The position numbers were made by a program, and so were the translations under genes. DNA of 64,000 nucleotides from Dipteris shenzhenensis (lineage: Eukaryota; Polypodiophyta; Polypodiopsida; Gleicheniales). Numbering within the stretch: the stretch's first letter is position 1; every line of letters starts with the position of its first letter. Below are positions 33,369 to 43,577 of the stretch, in pieces. The DNA is taken from NCBI GenBank assembly GCA_047967505.1, contig CM106541.1; one strand, 5' to 3'. The notes below the pieces were generated by a model. It did no database searches. It was not told the DNA's origin and saw only the letters and a program-made list of their open reading frames with translations.

Positions 33369-35674
33369 AAGAAAATCAATTGCCACACCTTTGGAAGCAT
33401 GGCATAATGAAACTTGGGCCAAAAAAAAATCTCTGTGATCATATGTCAGATTGGAGGCCTATTACTTTGATGCCTGTAGTTTACAAACTCATTGCCAAAA
33501 TGATTGTGTATAGGCTTCATGGGATATTGAATGCGGGCCTTCATCCTCATCAATATGGGTTTGTGCCGCAAAGACAAATCTATGACAATATCTCCAATGC
33601 ATTGACTGCAATTGAATATGCTAAGTATTCGAATCAAGATGTGCTCATATTGCAAGTAGATATCACTAAGGCATTTGACACCGTACAATGGGATTTTATC
33701 TCTCAAACCATGACAAAGTTGGGCTTTGGTCCCAAGATAGCAAATGCAATTTATTGGCTTTATTCTGGATCTACTTCCCAATGCATTCTCGGAAGTCATC
33801 TATCTCGGTCATGGATATTGGGTAGATCAGTCAGACAGGGCTGCCCCCTTAGTGCTCTTTTCTATGCCATTGCGACTCATCCCCTACTGATGTATCTTGA
33901 TCATCTTACAAGCACAGGACAGATGACTGGTCTTAATCCCCGGGGCTGCATCTTTTTTGGCACAGGCATATGCTGATGATTCCTTCTTTATGCCACAGAA
34001 CTCTCCTCGGGAAGTCCGCATGCTTATGACCACATTATCATTGTATGGATTAGCAGCGGGATTGCATGTCAACTTTGACAATCCAAATTGCTTCCCCCGA
34101 AACAATGTGACTGGCATTCTATTCTTTGGCTTGGTCAGATAGTGCATTCCAAAGATGTAGTCAGGCATTTGGGATATCCTATAGGATGGCATATCACCAG
34201 GAAGCAGTAGCTAAAATGGATCTTCCAAAGACTTCAACATAAATTGGAATATTGGAAAATTTCTACTTGGCCACTTCATGTCAGGCTTAGAATAGTACAG
34301 TCTATTGTAATGTCTTATGTTCAGTTCTTTTTGCCTTTGCTACATTGGTCCTCTAGAGATATCTCAGCCTTTATGTCTCAAGCTATGGAGCTGTTATGGA
34401 AGACAAAAACCGCTGTGAAAGCATTGAGACTGCTGAAGATGGAAATGGTATGCTCCCCTAGGATGCATGGAGGACTTAATGTTCTAAATATCAGATATCA
34501 TGTACTTGCAAGGAAGGCGACTATGCTCCATACCTTTTTTCGTCAAAAACAGCCATGGACTTGTATGATAGCATCCATGTGTGTCAACATGAGGACAACT
34601 GCTTATGGCCATTGGACTACTGATCATTGGGAGGTTGTCATTAAGAGATTTGTAGGGAAGATTCCTGGATGCCCTTTCTCTACTGCTCTGATAATGGATT
34701 GGAAACAAGTGCTTTCTAAAGTCAAATGGGCTCCTGATAATCATTCGGGGACAAACTCAATGAGGAAAGAAAGTATCCATTGGAGTGCCATCTTTGATAT
34801 TCAACTTGCTTTACAGGAACCGGTTCGGGCATATAATCTCATGAAATTGGGAATTGGATACATCAATGATGTGGTAGATGATCACGGCCATGTCTTATCT
34901 TTTCCTCAGGCCACTGCCTCTTATGCTTTGGGAATGCATCACAGATTGATATGGAAGAAAATTGCTGATCTCTTGCATCCTTTTCTACCTATTCCCCCTG
35001 TGGCTGACACAGACAGGCTTATGGATTGGCAATTGTACCCCTCTGCTACATGCTCTTGTCCTATTCCTCTTCCTGTTTTGACCTCCATCAAAGTCTACAA
35101 GCTTCTTCAACCTGCCCCTTGGATTCATCAATATGCTAATACTCCATGGCATATCAGGCAGCCCCTTTCATGGTGGCGGAAGAATCTCCGACTATTATGG
35201 AGGTGTAAAATGCCTTTGAAACAAATACTTTTTCTTTGGAGATGCATGACCGGCACATTGTCAGTGGGAATCACACTTGCCAAACGTCACATTGCACCAC
35301 CCACGTGTTTACGGTGTCACGCTCCTTTAGAGACTGTCCCTCATTTGCTTTGGCATTGCCCGTCTACTCGGAACCTCCTTGGGAAAATTTCAGATCATCT
35401 TCGCCTCCGTTTCCCGAGTCACATATTTGGGAAACATTTTTGGTTATTTGGCAGATTTAGGAGGCCTTTATCTCAATACTCACTCTTTCTCTCATGGGTG
35501 AGATATTGGGCTCTTTGGACAATCTGGAAAGAGCACAATTTGGCATACTTGGGCCGCCAGTTTCAAAAGTCATATGAATCTTTTAGAGCCTCATTGCGGC
35601 AATCTTTATATGATGCCTGCCATGAGGGTGATATACATGCATCTTGCATTGAGCTTTTCTTTTTATGCTTCTGA
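33369..35674 (+). pseudogene. LN5 ORF2, family B part: second RT and C-terminus
   Basis: This part repeats the start of RT (MPHLWKHGIMKL, WRPITLMPVVYKLIAKMI, QYGFVPQRQIYDN, LILQVDITKAFDTVQWDF) and continues through SVRQGCPLSALFYAI. A frameshift near 33940 precedes AYADDSFFMPQNS. TAG at 34208-34210 is shared with LN4. The frame 34244-35674 is open to the natural terminus (IELFFLCF), with PLSWWRKNLRLLWRC, FLWRCMTG and a CLRCHAP...HLLWHC cluster. Confidence 0.87.
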
Positions 35675-35781
35675 TCTGTGGGATACTCTCCATTCTTGGA
35701 GGCTTTCCCTCTTGTAAAGTTATGACAATATAAATACAATGCACTGGATTTTACCAAAAAAGAAGTGTGTGTGTGTGTGTG

Positions 35782-35932
35782 CCATGAGGGTGATATACAT
35801 GCATCTTGCATTGAGCTTTTCTTTTTATGCTTCTGATCTGTGGAATATTCTCCATCTTGGAGACTTTCCCTCTTGTAAAGTTATGACAATATAAATACAC
35901 TGCACTGGATTTTACCAAAAAAAAAAAAAAAA
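35782..35932 (+). mobile_element. LN6: 151-bp LINE tail, family B
   Basis: Only the last ORF2 codons and 3'-UTR are present (CATGAGGGTGATATACATG to GGATTTTACC plus A16), bounded by (TG)n on both sides (35765-35781 and 35933-35947). It is almost identical to the LN5 end. Confidence 0.88.
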
Positions 35933-35950
35933 GTGTGTGTGTGTGTGCAT

Positions 35951-36500
35951 CCAATTTCACCCCAATGGAAAAAGCTCCCACTATACATCTCCAAAAGAAA
36001 AGCCTTTGTTTTAATGGCAATTTGGCTTTCCAGATTTTCATGAGTCGTGATTGCCACCAAGATAAAGGCCTATCCAAGTTCCACAGAGTGTTGGCAGGCT
36101 TGTCAATCCATTGCGGTGGAAGAAGAAATCTGTAGACCTTCGAGGAGGTCAGATTATGCATTGAAAGCGTATGGGTAGCAGGAGGTAAGGAAGTCAAATT
36201 CCAGTCCAGTAATCTATCCTATGCAAACAGTGGAGGAACCGGAATAAATGGCTACAACATAGTTGAAAGTATTTTCCAAATGGACCTATGATGCAGACCC
36301 AAGGAGAATATCCTGCAAGCTTGTGGAAATGAAAGCATACATCCTTGTTGATCCACAACATCGCCAACAAATCTTATGCCCAACTTCATGAGATTGTATG
36401 CTTTAATAGGTGCCTGTAAAGTGAGAGGCGATTCAAACACCTCTGCCTCCACAGACCACCATCCTGCTAGAAGAGTGAGAGTAAAGTGAGGAGACCCATA
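35951..36500 (-). mobile_element. LN7: inverted family A LINE fragment
   Basis: On the minus strand this encodes the family A ORF2 segment from LTLQAPIKAYNLMKLGIRFVG to LKQRLFFWRCIVGAFSIGVKL, with stops and frameshifts. It is in the opposite orientation to its neighbours and directly follows the TG array after LN6. It could be the inverted part of a twin-primed insertion, but the sense part downstream (LN8) belongs to another family. Confidence 0.8.
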
Positions 36501-36529
36501 AAATCCATCTATCACTGAAGCCTAGCCTC

Positions 36530-36627
36530 CTCATAGTGCCCTCCAAGAAACCCCAGTCCACCCTATCATAGGCCTTCTCAAAATCAAGAAGGAGAACTGC
36601 AATCTCCTGCTGACTCTCCTTCTTCTG
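36530..36627 (-). mobile_element. LINE RT scrap of the LN0 family
   Basis: The minus strand reads IAVLLLDFEKAYDRVDWGFL, an RT motif of the same type as LN0 (LLLDFEKAY). Only ~98 bp are present. Confidence 0.75.
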
Positions 36628-36932
36628 GCTATTTGGGTTTCATCCATCCAGACTGGAGTTTCATCTTTTCTTCGTTTGGGTTCACTACTGGGCACTATGG
36701 ACTTTATGGACATATAGGAATTGTGAAGTCTTTGGTGATCCTACTTTCTCTCTGTTTGGCTTTTTTAGGCATTCTCTGCAGCAATCTTTCTTTGATTGCT
36801 TGCAGACCTGCTGCATAGATCATGAGGTCTTTTTGGCATATACTAAAATTTTCAGTTAATGTAATTGTAGAACCTTTCTTTGAGGTTGCTACTCAGATAA
36901 TATAATCAATCAATGATTTCACCCAAAAAAAA
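36628..36932 (+). mobile_element. LN8: short 3' LINE fragment, related to LN1/LN13
   Basis: The plus-strand translation across the region resembles the LN1/LN13 terminus (FWLFGF-type start, a YWALWTLW block). The 3' end is TTTCACCC plus A8 (36925-36932), then TG repeats. Confidence 0.75.
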
Positions 36933-36988
36933 TGTATGTGTGTGTGTGTGTGTGCATGTGCCAGTGCACGTGCATGTACACTGACTCC
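36933..36988. repeat. TG-rich target sequence with left LN9 target duplication
   Basis: (TG)n grades into alternating purine-pyrimidine sequence. Bases 36972-36988 (GCATGTACACTGACTCC) recur at 37784-37800. Confidence 0.88.
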
Positions 36989-37783
36989 ACTGTTTGCACA
37001 GGACAGATTAATGGACTGGAATTTGACTTCCATACCTCCTGCTACACATACACTCTCGATACACAATCTGACTTCCTCGAAGGTTTACAGATTTCTTCTT
37101 CCACAGCCATGGATTGACAAGCATGCCAACACTCTTTGGAATTTGGATAGGCCTTTATCTTGGTGGCAATCCCGTCTCATGAAAATCTGGAAAACCAAAT
37201 TGCCATTGAAACAGAGGCTTTTCTTTTGGAGATGTATAGTGGGAGCCTTTTCCATTGGGGTGAAATTGGCAGCTCGCCGCATTGCTTCTCCTTTCTGCCC
37301 CCGTTGCTCTCATCCCCGCGAGACAGTTCCTCACTTATTATGGTTTTGCCCGCACTCTCGCACATTGATCACTCATGTTTCTCATTTACTGCGGCTTCGG
37401 TTCCCTTCTATCAGATTTGGGAAACTTTTCTGGATGTTTGGATGCTGCTCATCTCAGATGTCTCCATTACTCCTTTTCTTTCATTGGACTCGCTTTTGGG
37501 TATTATGGACCATCTGGACACAGAGACTGCATTCTAGGATGGGTCAACAGTTTCCTCAGGCATATATTTTCTTCAGAATGTCCCTTAAGCAGTCTTTACA
37601 TGACAGTCTTGCTGCAAGGGATTTGGATGCTACTTGCCTTGAAGTGTTCTCTACTTGTTTTTGAGTTCTTCTATCGGGCTCTCTTTCGGAGTTCTTTGCT
37701 AGTGTGTGGGAGACTTCCCATATTGTAAATTCATGAGCATATAAATACAATGGATTTTACCAAAAAAAAAAAAAAAAAAAAAA
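36989..37783 (+). mobile_element. LN9: 5'-truncated family A LINE with 17-bp target duplication
   Basis: It encodes the ORF2 C-terminus from PLFAQDRLMDWN to the TCF stop at 37664, then the 3'-UTR and A22 (37762-37783). The frame is open and differs from LN2 by only a few bases over 750 bp, so one is probably a very recent product of the other or of a common master. The 17-bp flanking duplication is perfect. CTCC is shared by target and element at the 5' junction. Confidence 0.93.
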
Positions 37784-38070
37784 GCATGTACACTGACTCC
37801 ATGCATACATCCAAATAAACGTGTGCACATGTAAATACATACAAGCATATGTATGTGTGCATAAATAAACGTGTGCACATGTAAATACATACAAGCATAT
37901 GTATGTGCATGCATGCATGCATATACGTGTCTGCACACGCACATGGACATACATCTATGCGTGTGCATGTGAAATAGGCATGTGTGCATGTGTGTTTGTG
38001 CACACATGCACACACACCTATGCACATGTGTGCACATAGGTCTGCATCCATGCATGTGCGCGCATGCACC
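37784..38070. repeat. Alternating purine-pyrimidine satellite-like tract
   Basis: Dense TGCA/TGTG/CATG sequence. A 50-bp unit occurs twice in tandem (37813-37862 and 37863-37912). Parts recur at 42717-42845 and 43578-43645. These pieces appear to be the original TG-rich locus later broken up by LINE insertions. Confidence 0.8.
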
Positions 38071-38110
38071 TAACTAAATACAATGCACTGGATTTTACCA
38101 AAAAAAAAAA
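38071..38110 (+). mobile_element. LN10: 40-bp LINE tail
   Basis: Only the terminal AAATACAATGCACTGGATT...ACC plus A11 is present, inside the TG-rich tract. It is an extreme 5' truncation. Confidence 0.8.
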
Positions 38111-38144
38111 GTATGTGCATGTGTGTGTCCACATGCATGTACAT

Positions 38145-38161
38145 GTGTGTTTATTCCATGC
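38145..38161. repeat. LN11 target site duplication, left copy
   Basis: GTGTGTTTATTCCATGC, identical to 42700-42716. Confidence 0.9.
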
Positions 38162-38252
38162 GTGTGTGAGAGAGGTGTGTGGAGGGTGCTTGGAGAGAGA
38201 GGTGATCAGGTCGTGAGAGCCCTGTACAACTCCCCCTTCTGCCTGTACACCT

Positions 38253-38568
38253 GTACGGCTGCCGTACAGGTGCCGTACGTCAGTACGGACAGCCCGTACG
38301 ACCAGACTACTCCCCCTCTGCGTAACCTGTGTGATCTCGCTCCAACCCTGCGTGTGTGTGCGTCGATCCCATTTTTTCCTTTCTGAAGCTTTATTCTGTG
38401 CATCCGTACACTTCTGCCACCCTCCGTACGTTTCAGTTCGCTTGCCCTCTGTCAGCATCTCCGTTTCTCGCTAGCAACCCTGCACAAATTTTCATCCGTA
38501 CATCTGTACGGCCGCCGTACGGCGTCTGTACGTCTGTACATTTCCGTACAAACCCAGCCTTCCCGTAC
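38253..38568. promoter_or_regulatory. CCGTAC cluster in the LN11 5'-UTR
   Basis: At least nine CCGTAC plus several reverse GTACGG, including inverted pairs such as TGTACGGCTGCCGTACAG. Confidence 0.6.
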
Positions 38569-38779
38569 AGCCAGACTAGTTTTTGGGGTTTCCCTCCGGT
38601 GTCTTCCCTAGCTGTGTCTTCCGCCAAATCCTACCTATCCCTTTGCTCTCTCCTTACCAGTTATACACTTCCTCTTCTCTCTTGTGGGCTTCCTCTGATA
38701 TTCCTTTGGGACTGGTTTTTTTGGCTTTCACCACCCTTTTACAGGTTTTTCATTCTCCAGCTCCTTTTCTTACCAAGTC

Positions 38780-40015
38780 ATGGCAGAGTATTCATATGAA
38801 AAAACATTTCAAAAGGAGCGCTTGGCTCCCTGCAAGAAGCAAAAGCAGGTTGAGGGTCAGCATGACCCGATGCATGACATGCTTGAGGCTCAACTAGTAT
38901 ATGATGTAATGCATGAAGGATTTGCAGATACGAGAAAAGAGTGGAAAGACTCGGTTCCTTCAGTTGGCCTCATGGTTGAGGTCGATGAAATTGTGGATTC
39001 AGTCAGAGAGTATGCCAAGAATGCAGTCATATTATTCTTTCCAGGCCGGATGCCACCTGCTGCAGAGATAGGCAACTGGCTGACACGCACATTGGCTGGC
39101 TCTTTTGTTCGTAAAGTACCCTATGCAGCCCGGGGCTTTTTCGAGGTTATCATGGTGGATGAGATCCACAGACAAATGCTTTTGGAACATTCACCTCTCT
39201 TTTTTGGGCAGCAAATGGTGCATGTCTTGCCATGGTCTCCCACAAGGGACTTTCAGGCTTTAATCCGATACAGATACCCGGTCTGGGTTGAAGTTGTTGA
39301 TTTCCCCCAATGCATGGCCTCACTTTTGCCTAAAATTGCAGCCTCTTTAGGTAAAGTGGTCTGCCCACCACGGCCAAATGGCAACTCAAACAGATTTTGT
39401 ATTCTCTAGGATATTGATAATCCCACACCGGACTCTTATTCAGTCACGGTGAATAATGTGAACATGGGAAGTGCATTTTATAAACTCAAATGGGGTTTAT
39501 TTGCAGGGGCCTATTTTAAATGCAAAAAGTTTGGACACATGGCTTCACAGTGTCCAATGAACCAACATAAAATGCCTCATGTCACCTTGCCAGTCCACAT
39601 GCCTACTAAAGATGCTCCTACTCCAGTTGCCAACAAAAATAAAAGCAGTAGACAGCATTCTGGGAGTCAGGATAAAGGCAAAGATCCAGTAGCTACCAAT
39701 GCGAATCTCACTTCACATTCACCTCCTACTACTCAATCCTTGCCCAAAGGAAAGCAACCTTCAACTGATGGCTGGCAGAGCCCAAGAAAAGTTATTACTG
39801 CTTGAAGAATTCCACCCCCCCGCACTTGGAATGGTGCATCTTCTAGCGGAAACACCCGAGAGATAAATACAGGAATTGGGATTACATGGGCTGCAGTAAT
39901 AGCCAGCAGAACACTCTTCCCTGAAGAAGAGGTTGCTGCTTTGCTGTCTACTTCTCAGGCGACTACTTCTTCTCAGGGGTGAGGCCTCGACCTTGAGATA
40001 GAAATGCAAGGCTGA
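38780..40015 (+). pseudogene. LN11 ORF1, three nonsense codons
   Basis: It starts MAEYSYEKTFQKE and is in frame throughout. The DUF4283-like block is intact (VILFFPGRMPPAAEIGNW, FFGQQMVHVLPWSP, VWVEVVDFP). TAG at 39407-39409 is identical to LN5. TGA at 39803-39805 and TGA at 39980-39982 both replace CGA of LN5. The zinc knuckle has lost its first cysteine (YFKCKKFGHMASQC). It ends at 40015. Confidence 0.87.
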
Positions 40016-40071
40016 CCTCATACATTTTGCTGCTGTACATAGTTGTTACATTACTATAAATATCTGTATAT

Positions 40072-41266
40072 ATGACTGCTCACATCACATGTTTTACACT
40101 CAATGTCCAGGGCATGTGTGACAGTAGGAAATGGAAATCTGTGTGGCTGTACATCAACAGATTTCAGCCTGACATAGTGGCATTACAAGAGCACAACCAA
40201 CATATTTATGCAGGCAAGACAGGACACTACTGTGGATATGACATTTTCTATGCTGGGGAGCACTCTTTCTCAAGGGTTGTCCTTCTGATCAAACATGAGC
40301 TTCAACCAGTCATTGCATTAAATGACAACAAAGGCAGATGGCTTGTTCTCCAATGCATTATTAGAGGAGAGGTGTTTGAATTTGCTTCAGTTTATGCACC
40401 TCAGTCATCTCGAGACAGAACTGCAATTTGGGATGCTATGCAACAATATCCGTGGAGATATCATGCCTACATATGTGGGGATTTCAATAATGCTCCACAA
40501 CACGGAGACAACACTTCCAGACATGATCATATGTTATCTTCTGAAAGGCATGCATGGTCTCAACTACTTTTGCATTTGGATCTGGTTGACCTTTGGAAGG
40601 AATTGCAGCCTTTGTCACCGGGCTACACTTTTCAACATGATGCTCTTTCCGCTTATCAGGCACGACTGGATCGTTGGTATAGTGTCGCTCCCCAACAAAA
40701 TGGGGATTTCGCATGCAAAATGTGGATTGACTATTCCTTTGTGCATTCAGACCATGCACCACTATGGCTGCGGTTATCTTTTCATAAGATGCCAGATGAT
40801 AGATTGCCACAAAGGCGACATCTAATCATAAACAATAGTTATTTGCAACATGCTGAATTCAAGGCAATGGTTACTGAAGCAGCTCATTGTCTTTCCTCTA
40901 GCAGCCATCTTCATACTAATGATGCCTGGGATTCTTTTATTTCTAAAATGCAAATGGTGATTAGAGCTTATGGCAAGTCTTACATGAAGACTCTGAGGCA
41001 AACCATTGCTCAGGCCAAGTCTACTTGTCAAGACCTCACTGAACTCAGTCATCATCATTCGTTGTCCATGCATGAGCAAACCACACTATGTCAGGCCAGA
41101 CATTGTCTTAAACTAAATGATCACAGGAAACTGGCAAAATGGGAGACTAGAGCAAGACAAAGAGCCTTCACAGATAAAGGTTGCTCTTCCAAAGAATTTT
41201 TTAAGAGTTTACATCAGAGGAGAATCAAAACAGAAATTTGTGGAGTGCTTATGCCTGATGGATCAT
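40072..41266 (+). pseudogene. LN11 ORF2, sense part: intact endonuclease and linker
   Basis: The frame is open for about 398 residues. All endonuclease motifs are readable: FTLNVQGM (Asn), LQEHNQH (Glu), SVYAPQSS, YICGDFNN (Asp/Asn), SAYQARLDRWY and HSDHAPLWL (Asp/His). The linker to RT includes KGCSSKEFFKSLHQRR and ends at VLMPDGS. The next in-frame residues come from the inverted segment and are not LINE protein. This is the best preserved endonuclease in the window and so the best place to look for target specificity residues. Confidence 0.88.
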
Positions 41267-42678
41267 TCCGCATCTTTGGAGAACAAAGACGATGCATGGA
41301 GAGTAATCTGAGACTTTTCTTGCCATGTTTTGAACGCCAGAAAATTTCCACGATAGCTGACATAAATGAAACTAGATCTGCCTTAGTGAACATAGTGAGA
41401 GGCAGAAAAAATTGTATGTATGCTATCAAAATGGATTGTGTAATTCGCAGACGAACATGTAATGGCCAAGTTGCAAGCTTCCAATATTCAAGTTTTGCCC
41501 TTAACTTTAATAGCACCCAATCAGTTTGTTGTGAACGGGTGAGTCCCCAGCCTAGAGGATAACCAAGATGTCGAATGAATTGAGAAGCGGGGACAATTTC
41601 CCCAGGCCATAGAAGGTTGTGCCATTCCTGTGCATGTAAAGGCAGCAATTTGGATTTCTGAAAATTTACCCGAAGGCCAGCAGCCAATCCATATGTAGAA
41701 AGAGCATGCATAATCATGGACAGATCAGCTCAAGTATTTTTTGGAGTAAAGAATGAATCATCAGCATATGCCTGAGCAATCATGCTGCGACTGCCAAGAA
41801 TCTCCAAACCGTGCAGTTGGTCAGTGTCAAAGAGGTGATCCAGATATTGAAGCAGTGGATGAGTGGCTATGGCAAAAAGTAAAGCACTCAATGGACATCC
41901 TTGTCTGACAGAGCAAGCAAGAGTCCAGGGTGGAGAAATATCTCCTGAAAGTATGCAGGTAGCTTCACTATCTTGATATAGCCAATTGATGAGTTGCTGC
42001 ATTTTTGTGCCAAAACCCAAAGCCTGCATAGTCGATGAAATGAAATCCCACTGAACTGTATCAAAAGCTTTGGCAATATCAACTTGCAATAACAAAACAT
42101 CCTGCTGTGCGTATTTGGCATATTCAATTCCAATGTAGGCATTAGCAATGTTATCTGTGATATGCCTACGCGGGACAAAACCATATTCCGCAGAATGCAA
42201 CCCATCATGTAAAAACCCCTTTAGCCGATCAACAATCATTTTGGTAGTGACTTTGTAAATTACGGGCATAAGAGTGATGGGTCTCCAGTCTGCTAAAGAC
42301 TCAAAAATTTGTTTTTTAGGAAGAAGTTTAACAAGACCTCTCTTCCATGTGTCTGGCATTTTCTTATTTTGCCACGCAGCATTCACCATATATAATACTG
42401 GATGCTTCAAAATAGGCCAGTATGCTAGAAAAAACTCGACTATTAAACCATCCCATCCGGGGGATTTCCATCTGCCACATGATTTGATCGCATCTGACAG
42501 TTCCCTCTCAATAAAGGGTTCCTCCAATTCCAAAGCTTGAGTAGGGGAAATGATTGGAGAAACATTTTGCAACAGTAAATTTCGTGCAAGCAAAACCTGT
42601 TGCGAGGAAGGAGCTGCAGAGCCAAATTGCTGAGAGAAGTGATGCACACAAACAGAGGCAAGCTGTGACCGTGAAGTA
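41267..42678 (-). pseudogene. LN11 ORF2, inverted RT segment
   Basis: Read on the minus strand from 42678: TSRSQLASVCVHHFSQQF, SPGWDGLIVEFF, LVKLLPKKQIF, WRPITLMPVIYKVTTKMI, YGFVPRRHITDN, LLLQVDIAKAFDTVQWDF, SVRQGCPLSALLFAI and AYADDSFFTPKNT, a stop near 41730, then AGLRVNFQKSK, HLGYPLGW, WPLHVRLRITQS and RLCSPKM at 41268. The inverted piece resumes four bases after the sense part stops. The zf-RVT region that should follow is missing. Confidence 0.9.
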
Positions 42679-42699
42679 ATTTCTTCCCACAAAAAAAAA

Positions 42700-42856
42700 G
42701 TGTGTTTATTCCATGCACACATCCATATTATATGTGAACATGTGCATACATGCATGCATGTGTATGTGCATGCACGTGTGCATATATGTATGTGGACATG
42801 CACATGTACATACAACTATGCATGTAGACACAAACTAGGCATGTGTGTGTGTGTGT
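42700..42856. repeat. LN11 right target duplication and TG-rich tract
   Basis: 42700-42716 repeats 38145-38161. The remainder is alternating purine-pyrimidine sequence related to 37784-38070, ending in (TG)n. Confidence 0.85.
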
Positions 42857-42918
42857 GGGAGACTTCCCATATTGTAAATTCATGAGCATATAAATACAAT
42901 GGATTTTACCAAAAAAAA
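42857..42918 (+). mobile_element. LN12: 62-bp LINE tail, family A
   Basis: GGGAGACTTCCCATATTG to GGATTTTACC plus A8, between TG arrays. It matches the end of LN2/LN9. Confidence 0.85.
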
Positions 42919-42956
42919 GTGTGTGTGTGTGCACGCTTGTGCATATGCATGCAAAT

Positions 42957-43577
42957 TTTGTTTGGCATATGGATCGTCCAATGAAGTGATGTAGAAAAAG
43001 GCTGCGTCTCCTTTGGCATTACAAAGTCCCTCTTCGACAACAGCTTTTTCTATGGCGAGTTCTCCTTGGCATTTTTCCATCTGGACAGTTACTCGCACAC
43101 AGACATATTGCTTCAGCTGTTTGTCACAGATGCTCGCACTCTACTGAATCAGTGCTCCACATCTTTTGGTTCTGTGTCCAAATACTTCTGATTTCATTGC
43201 TCTCATCAGACAGAGGCTTCGACAGCGATTTCCTACTGTTACTTTTGGCAGATTTTTCTGGTTGTTTGGATTTCATTACCAGAGACAGGGTTTTGATTTA
43301 TTTTTTATATGGGTGCGATATTGGACCCTATGGACTTTATGGATGGATAGAAATCATAGAGTCTTTGGTGATCCACTATTTTCATCCTTTCTTTTTTTCA
43401 AATGATCTCTGCAACAATCATTCTACGATTGTTTTCAGACTCGTTTGATTGATCAGGATGTGTATACAGCCTATACTGAGATCTTTTCTTGAGTAGTAGC
43501 TACTTCGTTTTTTGAAGCAGCTATGAATGTAATTATTATATAGAAATAAAAGCTTTCTTCTCACCCAAAAAAAAAAA
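42957..43577 (+). mobile_element. LN13: 5'-truncated LINE, same family as LN1
   Basis: It matches LN1 from TGTTTGGCATATGGATCG onward, with frameshifts: PLRQQLFLWR-type sequence and, in frame 43166-43405, IRQRLRQRFPTVTFGRFFWL and VRYWTLWTLWMDRN. The tail is CTTCTCACCC plus A11 (43567-43577). ATGCATGCA occurs on both sides (42945-42953, 43577-43585) and may be the target duplication, with 5 bp of filler. Confidence 0.82.

Larger units (their letters stand above)
29611..35761 (+). mobile_element. LN5: chimeric LINE (family C 5' part joined to family B 3' part)
   Basis: Positions 29611-33368 match LN11 (family C): 5'-UTR, ORF1 and ORF2 up to AKAFDTV. From 33369 to 35761 the sequence matches LN4 (family B), but restarts about 180 codons upstream, so the RT motifs from LWKHGI to AKAFDTVQW occur twice. 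The 3' end is CACTGGATTTTACC plus an A-rich tail. The whole behaves as one unit between two TG arrays. Confidence 0.85.
38162..42699 (+). mobile_element. LN11: LINE with complete 5' end and inverted internal segment, family C
   Basis: Sense part 38162-41266 comprises the 5'-UTR, ORF1 and ORF2 to the LMPDGS codons. The segment 41267-42678 is inverted and holds the continuing RT. Then 12 bp of 3' end (ATTTCTTCCCAC) and A9 (42691-42699) follow. Perfect 17-bp duplications flank the whole (38145-38161 and 42700-42716), so the rearranged form was bounded by a single integration. Confidence 0.9.

Noticed and set aside
16942-43577. (TG)n as part of the LINE 3' tail
   Set aside because: LN9 and LN11 end in pure poly-A followed by duplicated target sequence, so the TG repeats belong to the target.
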